From the NCBI GenBank assembly GCA_905181875.1, contig CAJIZH010000003.1:744001-808000 (forward strand): DNA of 64,000 nucleotides, given 5' to 3'. This document shows positions 54,517 through 63,098 of this stretch, in pieces. Made by a program: the position numbers and the translations under genes. Below the pieces are notes generated by a model that was given only the letters and a program-made list of their open reading frames with translations, was not told the DNA's origin and made no database searches. This DNA comes from Flavobacteriales bacterium UBA6770. GTDB lineage: Bacteria > Bacteroidota > Bacteroidia > Flavobacteriales_G > Salibacteraceae. Position 1 is the first letter of the stretch; each line of letters opens with the position of its first letter.

Positions 54517-55118
54517 AAATAGGACTGTACTTCGGAACCTTTAATCCGATTCATGTAGGGCATTTGATTATAGCAAATCACATGGTTAGCTACACAGACT
54601 TAGACCAAGTTTGGTTAGTAGTTTCGCCTCAAAATCCACTAAAAAAGAAAGAGAGTCTGCTGGCAGACTACCATCGCTTAGCACTGGTAAATCACGCTAT
54701 TTCTGACAATCCGTCCCTGCGATCATCTGACATTGAGTTTAAATTGGAAAAGCCTTCCTACACAGGAATTACCCTTGCTTATCTAAAAGACAAATATCCT
54801 GAACATGATTTTGCACTCATTATGGGCGAAGACAACTTAAGAACCTTCCATAAGTGGCAGAACTATCAAGCGATTCTTGACCAGCACGAGCTATTTGTCT
54901 ATCCTCGTATTTTAACCGAGCAAGAAATACATGACTCTCATAAATCTCAAACAAAACCAGAGATTGAAAATCATCCCAACGTAAGGCTGACCGATGCTCC
55001 AATAATGAAGGTTTCGGCAAGCTTTATTCGTCGTGCGATCAAAGAAGGTAAAGACGTTAGATACTTACTTACTGAGCCTGTTTTCAATTATATCGACGAG
55101 ATGAATTTCTATAAGTAG
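54513..55118 (+). CDS. nadD: Nicotinate-nucleotide adenylyltransferase
   Basis: 201 residues. Nucleotidyltransferase N-terminus LYFGTFNPIHVGHLIIA (GxFxPxHxGH), IMGEDNLRTFHKWQNY, and KVSASFIRRAIKEGKDVRYL, the SxxFxR-type C-terminal motif. It makes deamido-NAD from NaMN in NAD synthesis. Last gene of yicC-gmk-nadD. Confidence 0.95.
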   Translation: MKIGLYFGTFNPIHVGHLIIANHMVSYTDLDQVWLVVSPQNPLKKKESLLADYHRLALVNHAISDNPSLRSSDIEFKLEKPSYTGITLAYLKDKYPEHDFALIMGEDNLRTFHKWQNYQAILDQHELFVYPRILTEQEIHDSHKSQTKPEIENHPNVRLTDAPIMKVSASFIRRAIKEGKDVRYLLTEPVFNYIDEMNFYK

Positions 55119-55483
55119 CGTTTTTACTGTTGATTCATCTTGTTTCGCTTTTAATCTCCCAATATTTTCACTTATAACACCAAACCTATTGGTCATGATT
55201 ACAGTTCAGTTCTTCCTGACTCAGTTTTTCACCTTGACCATTCTCAAAATAGTTGTGAAAATGTTGAGTAATGACTTTTATTTAATCCACCAAAACGCGC
55301 TTTGTGTTGAGCTACAGTTTGATTAATTATTTTTTCTCATTGGTTTTCACCTCCTTCATCTAACCCATTTTCTGTATATTCCTATAAACCCAGAACAAAC
55401 AGAGCAAATAGAAAATGAAGCTGCCCGCTTATTTGTTAGATCGATTTTGAATTGCTCAGTAAATAAGATACGTTTGGATTTCC
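55119..55483. other. 365-bp intergenic region with promoter for the CPBP gene
   Basis: No gene, RNA or repeat was recognised in most of it. At its right end TTTTG (55445-55449), a 19-nt spacer and TACGTTTG (55469-55476) form the best promoter match in the window on the plus strand; the ATG follows only 7 nt after the -7 box. Confidence 0.6.
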
Positions 55484-56422
55484 ATGAAAACAACTGTTGA
55501 ATACTTCAAAAAATTCCACAAGGAATATATCCCAGTTAAGGGATTCATAATTATAGGAGTCTTTCTAGGTTTGCTTATAGTGACCAATTATCAACTCGAT
55601 ATCGAAGATAATTTCATTGACAAATTGAAACCGGCAGCTTTGCGTATTCCGGCATTTTTTTGCCTAAACGCAATAGCTTATTTCGGAGTATTGTTTCTCC
55701 TAAAATTCTTCCGGAAAGATGCGCTGATAATCAATCTTAAGACTTTTGCTTACGCTGCTTTAGGTCTGCTTATACTTTCTATCGATCGATCGGTTTTCCC
55801 GTATTTCGTAAAGCCTGTGTTGGGGCTTTTAGATCCTCAACAATTTCTCTTTTGGTACAAAATATTTTTTAATGCCTATGGCTGGATAACGATTTTTGGA
55901 ATACTAACATTGTGCAAGTTTTTGCTAGATAACAAACGGAGTATTGGTTTGTATGGGTTGCATTTTGAGTGTATCAATTTGAAGTTCTATGTCATTTTGG
56001 TTGCCCTAATAATTCCTTTGACTGCTTTGGCCGCATTAAGCTCAGAAATCAATAGCTTTTACCCAGTTTATCAGCGTTGTGGTGGATATGCATTTGCTGT
56101 TTTTCACCAACTACCAGAATGGATATCTGTGCTCATTTATGAGTTTTTCTACCTTACAGATTTCCTAAATACAGAATTACTTTTCAGAGGTTTTCTAGTA
56201 ATTGGAGTTTCTAAATACTTGGGCAAAGACGCAATTTTACCTATGGTGGCTGCTTATGCTGTGCTACATTTCGGAAAACCAGTTGGAGAGACCATTAGCT
56301 CGGTGTTTGGCGGTTATTTGCTAGGTGTCTTGGCTTTCTATTCTAAGAATATTTGGGGTGGCGCTTTGGTGCATGTTACCCTTGCTGGGTGTGTGGAGTT
56401 GTTTGCTTATTTGTTGGGCTAG
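55484..56422 (+). CDS. CPBP-family intramembrane protease-like protein
   Basis: 312 residues with about eight membrane helices. The C-terminal half has the CPBP pattern: LNTELLFRGFLVIGVSKYL (motif 1, with Thr-Glu in place of the usual Glu-Glu), YAVLHFGKPVGE (motif 2 His) and NIWGGALVHVTLAG (motif 3 His). Family members are membrane-embedded metalloproteases (Rce1/Abi type). The lost first Glu may change activity. The 3' end overlaps the convergent ogt by 4 bp. Confidence 0.8.
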   Translation: MKTTVEYFKKFHKEYIPVKGFIIIGVFLGLLIVTNYQLDIEDNFIDKLKPAALRIPAFFCLNAIAYFGVLFLLKFFRKDALIINLKTFAYAALGLLILSIDRSVFPYFVKPVLGLLDPQQFLFWYKIFFNAYGWITIFGILTLCKFLLDNKRSIGLYGLHFECINLKFYVILVALIIPLTALAALSSEINSFYPVYQRCGGYAFAVFHQLPEWISVLIYEFFYLTDFLNTELLFRGFLVIGVSKYLGKDAILPMVAAYAVLHFGKPVGETISSVFGGYLLGVLAFYSKNIWGGALVHVTLAGCVELFAYLLG

Positions 56423-56988
56423 AACAAGTCCAACTGCTGGCTTATCATGTTTGGATTTTCAAGTTCCAATAATTTTTTCTTCGCATTTAAACCACCAGCA
56501 TAACCCATCAACTCGCCATTGCTACCAATAATTCTATGACAAGGAATCAGAATAGAAAGTGCGTTAGCTCCATTTGCAGAAGCCACTGCTCGTATTGCTT
56601 TTATTTTGCCCAATTCTTTGGATAGCTCTAGATAACTTCTTGTTTCTCCATAAGGAATATCGCACAAAGCCATCCAAACTTTTTGCTGAAAATTAGTTGC
56701 AATTGCGCGAACTGGCACATCAAATTTTGTACGTGTACCGTTAAAATATTCGTTGAGTTGTATTTTGGTTTTATTGATTATAGCTGCATTATCTCCCTGA
56801 TTCGTTTTAAGTGACGCTCCAGAGAAACGTGTATCTCCAGACATTGCATAAACTCCTTCTTTTACGCGTTTATCAATAGCTGCACGCGTTTTTCTATACT
56901 TCCAGTCGCAAAGCACAAGTTCGCTGTTGAATGCGCCTAAAATTAAATCACCAAAAGGTGTTTTATATTCTTCAGAAATAAGTTCCAT
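56419..56988 (-). CDS. ogt: Methylated-DNA--protein-cysteine methyltransferase
   Basis: 189 residues. Active-site Cys in ILIPCHRIIGSNGELMGYAGG, helix-turn-helix region TRSYLELSKELGKIKAIRAV with Arg finger, and the N-terminal domain with TPFGDLILGAFN. It repairs O6-alkylguanine by suicidal transfer to Cys. Lies 5 bp downstream of a pseudogene on the same strand. Confidence 0.95.
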   Translation of the reverse strand: MELISEEYKTPFGDLILGAFNSELVLCDWKYRKTRAAIDKRVKEGVYAMSGDTRFSGASLKTNQGDNAAIINKTKIQLNEYFNGTRTKFDVPVRAIATNFQQKVWMALCDIPYGETRSYLELSKELGKIKAIRAVASANGANALSILIPCHRIIGSNGELMGYAGGLNAKKKLLELENPNMISQQLDLF

Positions 56989-56993
56989 TTTTC

Positions 56994-58128
56994 TTATAGT
57001 GTTAGCTCAACTTTATATTCCTCAATTAATACAGCATCCAAACCTGCTTCTCCTTGATTACAGAAAATTAGATCCCCAACTTTGGTCGTTGGATTATAAC
57101 CCATAATTTTTGCTATACTCTGTTCCCCGCCACCATGTCCCAAAATATTATTGGTTTTATCCATTTGAAACAAGTGTAAACCCATTGTCGCATCCAAACT
57201 TGTAATTTGAGGAGTAATCATCATGGCTACTGTTTCTTTTTTCAATAACTCGTGACCGTCATAAGTTCCTTCCTGAGCCAATACACTTAAAAAGTGGAAC
57301 CTATTATTTACGTTAGACCGTAAACCGCCATTTGGGTAATCTGCGAAGGTATAATGACCAATAGGGTCATAATCTCGTTTGGCATAATTCGTACGGTTGA
57401 ACTATAGTTTTAGTAATCTCATCCAATCGCCAAAATGTATTGTTCATTTTTAAAGGTTCGAAAACTGTTTTTCTTGCAGATATTGCATTAAATCCATTCC
57501 TGTTATATCTTCTACCAATGCATCGATAAGGCTTTCCAACATGTGGTATTCATGATCACTTCCAGGTCCAAAGTCATGGAACTTTTGTTCTTCGTTATAA
57601 TAATCACCGTCAACATAGGTGATTTTCTAAAAACTGATCCAATAGACGGGGCTATCTTTTCCTAATAATATTCATGTCAAGCGCTTTTCCATCAGCAATT
57701 CCAGAAGTGTGAGTAAGAAACATCTTAGAAGTTATAGCCATAATGTAGTCGGGAACCACGACTTTAAAATTCAAGTAATCATTGATGTTATCGTTCAACT
57801 TAAATTTTCCCTGATCATACAATTGGAGTAAAGTAGTAATAGTTTTAGAAATCGAAGCCAATAAAAAAACGTGGTATTTAGTTAGGGTTATGTCTTTTTC
57901 AATGTACGACTCACCTTGATGATTCTCAAACAATACCTGATCTTCTTTAAAAATACGTGTAGTTAAGGCCGGTACATTTTGAGCCCTTTTTTGAATGGTC
58001 AAATACTTTTCTAAATCTGCTGCGGTGCTATTTACTGGCAAAGCAGATACTTCAATTTCTTCTTTTTTACAAGCCAGAAGCGCAACGATCGTTAGAAGAG
58101 ATAACCACGTAATTTTTTTGAATTTCAT
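56994..58128 (-). pseudogene. Decayed serine hydrolase (beta-lactamase-like) lipoprotein gene
   Basis: The N-terminal part from ATG 58128 gives a lipoprotein signal (LTIVALLACKKEE), the SxxK motif in LLASISKTITTLL and THTSGIADG, then stops at NIIRKR (57652). Coding similarity goes on but in changing frames: LLDQFLENH, VDGDYYNEEQKFHDFGPGSD to LVEDITGMDLMQYLQEK, VFEPLKMNNTFWRLDEI, NYAKRDYDPIGHYTFADYP to LAQEGTYDGHELL, then the final piece with LGHGGGEQSIAKIMGYNP. At least four frame changes lie between 57655 and 57390. This is real decay rather than a single sequence error. An intact relative is at 37126-38289. Confidence 0.85.
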
Positions 58129-58193
58129 GCAGTGCAATGTTGTTAGAAGGCAAACATAATTTAATGTGATTACCGAATAGAATTGAAAACAAA

Positions 58194-58224
58194 AACCCCC
58201 ACTATTTTTCATTAGCAGGGGTTT
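58194..58224 (-). terminator. Intrinsic terminator downstream of nrdA
   Basis: AAACCCC - 17-nt loop with a small inner CTA/TAG stem - GGGGTTT; on the minus strand followed by TTG then TTTT. Ends the nrdB-nrdA transcript. Confidence 0.65.
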
Positions 58225-58263
58225 CAATAAACTGGTTTTAGATTTCCGCCTGTGCGAAAATGA

Positions 58264-58304
58264 AGCTAATAATAGTATTAGCTAAGCATTTGGCTCCGCC
58301 AAAT
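58264..58304 (-). other. Two tandem perfect hairpins after nrdA
   Basis: ATTTGGC-TCC-GCCAAAT (58288-58304) and AGCTAATA-ATAG-TATTAGCT (58264-58283), back to back just after the nrdA stop and before the terminator. No T tracts. Possible mRNA 3'-end stabilising structures. Confidence 0.5.
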
Positions 58305-58315
58305 ACGTTCTGGTA

Positions 58316-60718
58316 TTAACCAGAACACATTTCACAATCGTCGCCTTCTTCAACTTTTTCGCGTTGTGCTCTTAACCAAGCTGCATATTCCTCAGCATTG
58401 TCTTTTGGAGGTGCGTTGTCCGGAGCAATCTTTACTTCAGGTTTTGGCTGAGCTAGAGTAGATTTATCTACCGTAAACTGAATAGCATCTCTAGCCGCTT
58501 TCGTTCTCAAGTAATACATGCCTGTTTTCAATCCTTTTTCCCATCCGTAGAAGTGCATAGAGGTCAACTTAGCAAAGTTGGCGTTCTCCATAAATATGTT
58601 CAACGATTGAGACTGATCGATATAGGCACCCCTGTCGGCTGACATTTCGATAATTTCTTTCTGAGAAATTTCCCAAGCTGTGCGATATAGCTCTTTTAAA
58701 TTTTCTGGAATTTCATCAATATTTTGAACCGAACCATTAGCTGCAATTAGCTTATTCTTCAAATTATCGTTCCAAATTCCAAGATCGTTAAGGTCACGCA
58801 ACAAATGTTTGTTCACTACCACAAATTCACCAGAAAGTGTTCTTCTCGTAAACATATTAGAGGTGTATGGCTCAAACGCTTCGTTGTTTCCTAAAATCTG
58901 AGCTGTAGAAGCCGTAGGCATCGGAGCCAATAACAAAGAGTTTCTTACTCCATGTTTCTTCACTTCTTCTTTCAATAAATCCCATTCCCAGCGATTTGAA
59001 GGAGTTACATTCCACATATCGAATTGAAAAATTCCTTTGGAAACTGGAGAACCCTTGATAGTCTCATATGGCCCTTCTTTAACAGCCAAGTCCTTAGAAG
59101 CCGTCATAGCCGCATAGTAAATAGTTTCAAAGATTTCCTTATTCAATTGTTTTGCTCTCGGAGAAGTGAACGGTAAACGCATCAAGATAAACGTATCAGC
59201 TAATCCTTGCACACCAATTCCAATTGGACGGTGACGCATGTTACTTTTTCTTGCTTCTTCTATTGGATAGAAGTTTTCATCGATAATGCGATTCAAGTTT
59301 ATTGTCGCTTGATAAGTAACTTCAAATAACTTCTCGTGATCAAATTCGCCATTTTTCACATACTTAGGCAATGCCATTGAAGCTAAGTTACAAACTGCAA
59401 CTTCATCTGGAGCAGTATACTCAATGATTTCAGTGCATAAGTTCGAAGACTTAATAGTTCCCAAGTTCTTTTGGTTCGACTTACTGTTTGCTGCATCCTT
59501 GTACAACATGTAAGGCGTTCCCGTTTCGATTTGAGATTCTAGAATCTTAAACCAAAGATCTTGTGCTTTGATAGTTTTTCTTCCTTTCCCTTCTTTCTCG
59601 TATCGGGTATATAGCTTTTCAAATTCTTCGCTATGCACATCAGAAAGTCCTGGACATTCATGAGGACACATTAATGTCCAATCGCCGTTTGCTTTAACAC
59701 GCTTCATGAACAAATCTGGCGTCCACATTGCGTAGAATAAATCTCTTGCTCGTTGCTCTTCTTTTCCGTGATTCTTTTTCAAATCCAAGAAATCGAAAAT
59801 ATCTGCATGCCAAGGTTCCATGTAAATAGCAAACGAACCTTTTCGTTTTCCACCACCCTGGTCTACATAACGAGCTGTATCGTTAAATACTCTAAGCATT
59901 GGCACAATACCATTAGATGCACCATTGGTTCCTTTAATATAGGACCCGGTAGCTCTAATATCGTGAATAGCAAGTCCGATTCCACCGGCAGATTGTGAAA
60001 TTTGAGCACAGTTTTTAAGTGTGTCATAAATTCCAGAAATACTGTCATCTTTTGTTGTTAATAAGAAACAAGAAGACATTTGTGGTTTTGGAGTACCAGA
60101 ATTAAATAACGTAGGAGTTGCGTGAGTAAACCAACGCTCACTCATCAAGTCATAGGTTTTTAAAGCACTATCAATATCCTTTTTGTGAATCCCTAAAGAA
60201 ACACGCATCAACATTTGTTGTGGCCGCTCGGCAACTTCACCTTTTAACTTCAATAGATAAGAGCGCTCTAATGTTTTTACTCCAAAAAAGTCGTAACCAA
60301 AATCTCTATCGTAAATAATGTGAGAATCAATTCTTTCGGCGTTATCCATTACGATTTGGTAAACGTCATCCGCTAACAAAGGAGCTTTTTCCCCTGTTTT
60401 AGGATCGATATAATCGTGTAAGTCAGTCATTGTTTCTGAGAATGACTTTTTGGTTTGTTTATGCAGGTTAGACACAACGATACGTGAAGCTAACAAAGCA
60501 TAATCAGGATGCGAAACAGTCATTGAAGCCGATTGCTCTGCAGCAAGGTTGTCCAACTCTGAAGTAGTAACTCCGTCGTATAAACCTTCGATCACTTTCA
60601 TCGAAATTTTAACGGGGTCTACGTGCTCTGAAAGACCGTAGCAAAGCTTTTTAATTCTTGCCGTAATCTTATCGAACATTACAATTTCTTTCCTACCGTC
60701 TCTTTTTAATACTTCCAT
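58316..60718 (-). CDS. nrdA: Class Ia ribonucleoside-diphosphate reductase, alpha subunit
   Basis: 800 residues. N-terminal ATP-cone ([20 protein letters not shown]), active-site Cys pair in PQMSSCFLL and VCNLASMAL, the NLCTEIIEY motif (Asn, radical Cys, Glu), the Tyr pair region and the C-terminal redox CEMC-SG tail. It reduces ribonucleoside diphosphates to deoxy forms with NrdB. The ATP-cone allows dATP feedback. 24 bp downstream of nrdB. Confidence 0.97.
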   Translation of the reverse strand: MEVLKRDGRKEIVMFDKITARIKKLCYGLSEHVDPVKISMKVIEGLYDGVTTSELDNLAAEQSASMTVSHPDYALLASRIVVSNLHKQTKKSFSETMTDLHDYIDPKTGEKAPLLADDVYQIVMDNAERIDSHIIYDRDFGYDFFGVKTLERSYLLKLKGEVAERPQQMLMRVSLGIHKKDIDSALKTYDLMSERWFTHATPTLFNSGTPKPQMSSCFLLTTKDDSISGIYDTLKNCAQISQSAGGIGLAIHDIRATGSYIKGTNGASNGIVPMLRVFNDTARYVDQGGGKRKGSFAIYMEPWHADIFDFLDLKKNHGKEEQRARDLFYAMWTPDLFMKRVKANGDWTLMCPHECPGLSDVHSEEFEKLYTRYEKEGKGRKTIKAQDLWFKILESQIETGTPYMLYKDAANSKSNQKNLGTIKSSNLCTEIIEYTAPDEVAVCNLASMALPKYVKNGEFDHEKLFEVTYQATINLNRIIDENFYPIEEARKSNMRHRPIGIGVQGLADTFILMRLPFTSPRAKQLNKEIFETIYYAAMTASKDLAVKEGPYETIKGSPVSKGIFQFDMWNVTPSNRWEWDLLKEEVKKHGVRNSLLLAPMPTASTAQILGNNEAFEPYTSNMFTRRTLSGEFVVVNKHLLRDLNDLGIWNDNLKNKLIAANGSVQNIDEIPENLKELYRTAWEISQKEIIEMSADRGAYIDQSQSLNIFMENANFAKLTSMHFYGWEKGLKTGMYYLRTKAARDAIQFTVDKSTLAQPKPEVKIAPDNAPPKDNAEEYAAWLRAQREKVEEGDDCEMCSG

Positions 60719-60742
60719 GTGTGTATAGGGCTAAAAAATTTA

Positions 60743-61807
60743 TTAGAAATCTGCATCCATTTTAAAGGCGTGTGCATCTTTATCGTTGTTCGCTACTCCG
60801 GCTTTTTGGTATTCAGCAACTCTTTTTTCAAAGAAATTTGTTTTACCCTGAAGTGAAATCATTTCCATAAAATCAAATGGATTTGAAGCATTATAAATCT
60901 TATCGTTACCTAACTCAGTTAACAATCGATCTGCAACAAACTCAATGTACTGCTGCATGAGCTTAGCGTTCATTCCAATCAATGAAACTGGTAATGAATC
61001 CGTCACAAATTCTTTTTCTATATCTACTGCGTCAGAAATGATTTTGGCAACTCTAGACTTAGGAAGTTTATTTACTAGGTGATTGTTGTAAAGTAAACAA
61101 GCAAAATCACAGTGCAAACCTTCGTCTCTTGAGATTAATTCGTTAGAAAACGAAAGTCCTGGCATAAGGCCTCTTTTCTTTAACCAGAAAATAGAGCAGA
61201 AAGATCCTGAAAAGAAAATACCTTCAACAGCAGCAAAAGCAACAAGACGCTCTGCATAACTTCCGTTATCAATCCAGTCTAGTGCCCAATCTGCTTTTTT
61301 CTTAACGCAATCCATTGTTTCAATAGCGTTAAAAAGTTTGTCTTTTTCGTTGGTGTCTTTGATTAAAGTATCGATCAACAACGAATAGGTCTCCGAGTGC
61401 ACGTTTTCCATTGCGATCTGGAATCCGTAAAAGAATTTTGCTTCGGTATATTGTACTTCAGAAACAAAATTCTCCGCTAAGTTTTCATTTACGATTCCAT
61501 CAGATGCGGCGAAAAATGCCAAAACATTCTTGATGAAAAAACGTTCGTTGTCATTGAGTTTGTTTTCCCAATCGGCCATGTCCTGTGCTAAGTCAATTTC
61601 TTCAGCTGTCCAAAAACTAGCTTCTGACTTCTTGTACATTTCCCAAATATCGTTGTGCTGGATAGGAAACAAAACAAATCTGCCTCCGTTTTCTTTTAGG
61701 ATTGGCTCTTCTTTATCCAATTCTTGTACTGTTTTTACTTCTCTTACTTCGCTTGGTAAAGCTCCCGTAATGGTTGGGTCTACCTCTGTAATCTTTTTCT
61801 CTTCCAT
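60743..61807 (-). CDS. nrdB: Class Ia ribonucleoside-diphosphate reductase, beta subunit
   Basis: 354 residues, ferritin-like. Di-iron and radical region [15 protein letters not shown] (Glu, His, radical Tyr), [12 protein letters not shown] (Asp), and [17 protein letters not shown] (Glu, His). It makes the tyrosyl radical used by NrdA. Just upstream is AAGGAG (61820-61815), 7 nt from the ATG, an unusual Shine-Dalgarno match in this phylum. nrdB precedes nrdA, the order found in Bacteroidota. Confidence 0.96.
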   Translation of the reverse strand: MEEKKITEVDPTITGALPSEVREVKTVQELDKEEPILKENGGRFVLFPIQHNDIWEMYKKSEASFWTAEEIDLAQDMADWENKLNDNERFFIKNVLAFFAASDGIVNENLAENFVSEVQYTEAKFFYGFQIAMENVHSETYSLLIDTLIKDTNEKDKLFNAIETMDCVKKKADWALDWIDNGSYAERLVAFAAVEGIFFSGSFCSIFWLKKRGLMPGLSFSNELISRDEGLHCDFACLLYNNHLVNKLPKSRVAKIISDAVDIEKEFVTDSLPVSLIGMNAKLMQQYIEFVADRLLTELGNDKIYNASNPFDFMEMISLQGKTNFFEKRVAEYQKAGVANNDKDAHAFKMDADF

Positions 61808-62489
61808 TATTTTACTCCTTATTTTTAATGCCTAAATTTTAGCCTCGGCCTAAACCGAATAATGCTAAAAAACCTTTACTCGTGTATTTTGTTCTTTGTG
61901 AGGCTTCATGAGAATGAAACACTATTCACATCCTGACTCTCCAAATTTGGATTATAAAACAAAGCACAAAAAGCTTAAACAATTCACAATTCACGGTAGT
62001 TTTCAACATTCGCAATTAACAACTGCATGTTGATAGAAGAGGGTAAAAAAGTCGAATGCCGCACTGTTGCACGATTTACTTTCGACGACTTGCTTTTAGT
62101 ATCTTTTTTTTCAATTTTCCTTGTGTAATCTTGTGATTTAATTATTTTGAAAGCCTAGCGTTGTTAATTACTTGTCAATAACTCACCCAAACCCAATTGC
62201 ATCAAGACGCGCACAATATTATCCAAAAATCACCTTTAAGAATCCTGAACATTACCAGAAGGTTAATCAGCTGACCTACAGCAGGATGCGTAAAACGGGT
62301 AGTTGAATAAACTTTTTTAATAAATTCATGATTCTATAATTAGAGTTGATCAACAATAATCTTCGGTGTATGAAATAAATCGAAGGGAATTTAGACAATT
62401 GGTAGACTTACTCTGACTTCATAAATGACCTTTCTTGCAGGCGCCAATTTCGAGTAAAAAGCAAATATCATAAGTAGATAACAAATAGA
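61808..62489. other. 682-bp intergenic region upstream of nrdB
   Basis: No recognised gene. It holds the nrdB leader with AAGGAG, a CCAAATTTGG palindrome near 61945, a direct repeat ACAATTCAC (about 61982-61998), and an open frame of 51 codons on the plus strand (62151-62306, with SITHPNPIASRRAQYYPK and so on) that has only a TTG start at 62172. That frame may be a short gene or a remnant. No tRNA or clear NrdR box pair was seen. Confidence 0.5.
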
Positions 62490-63065
62490 TTATTCGGCTA
62501 TTTTCCATTGCTTGGCTACTTCGGCCAGTTCATTGTACCAATCTTTACCAAATTTCCTAATAAGCGGTTCTTTCAAAAATTTGTAGACCTCAACATTCAA
62601 TTCCTTACCGTTAAAACAAGCTGCCTCGCAAATTTCCCATTGATGGTAATTTACCGCAACAAAGTTTTCATACTCTTTTAGCCGAATTGGATATAAATGA
62701 CACGAAATCGGTTTTTTAAAATCAGTTTTTCCATCCAAGTGCGCTTCTTCAATTCCGCATTTAGTGATTCCGCGTTCATCATAAGTAACAAAGGCACATT
62801 CCTTATCATTAACTAGACTTGTTAGTTTTTCCCCGTCAGTATCGGCATACCAAAAGCCTTCTTTGTCAATTACCTCCAACCCTTCTTTTCGTAAGAACGG
62901 TTTAATAGCATCAAGATTTTTCTCGATTATCTCAACTTCTTCCTTCTCTAACGGTGCTCCGCCATCGCCTTCAACGCAGCAAGCGCCACGACAAGCCGAT
63001 AGGTTACATACAAATTCTTCTTTTAATACGTCTTCTGCAATGAGTGCTTTTCCTACTTGAAACAT
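62490..63065 (-). CDS. DUF3109 family Cys-rich protein
   Basis: 191 residues with eight or more Cys. Start segment FVCNLSACRGACCVEGDGGAPL is the DUF3109 signature; KECAFVTYDERGITKCGIE and SCHLYPIRL follow, and WEICEAAC. The arrangement is like the YkgJ/zinc- or iron-sulfur-binding CxxxCxxCC proteins, so metal or Fe-S binding is likely. Function unknown. Divergent from tilS with 33 bp between starts. Confidence 0.9.
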   Translation of the reverse strand: MFQVGKALIAEDVLKEEFVCNLSACRGACCVEGDGGAPLEKEEVEIIEKNLDAIKPFLRKEGLEVIDKEGFWYADTDGEKLTSLVNDKECAFVTYDERGITKCGIEEAHLDGKTDFKKPISCHLYPIRLKEYENFVAVNYHQWEICEAACFNGKELNVEVYKFLKEPLIRKFGKDWYNELAEVAKQWKIAE

Positions 63066-63098
63066 AGCTCAAAGGTACGCATTGGCTAATTTTACGGA

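Noticed and set aside
55119-55444. Possible small genes in the nadD-CPBP gap
   Set aside because: All frames are broken by stops within short distances and none has a convincing start; nothing resembles a tRNA or known RNA.
62160-62260. Replication-origin-like AT-rich region with a TTATCCAAA motif near 62220
   Set aside because: Only one weak DnaA-box-like word, no cluster, and dnaA is not nearby.
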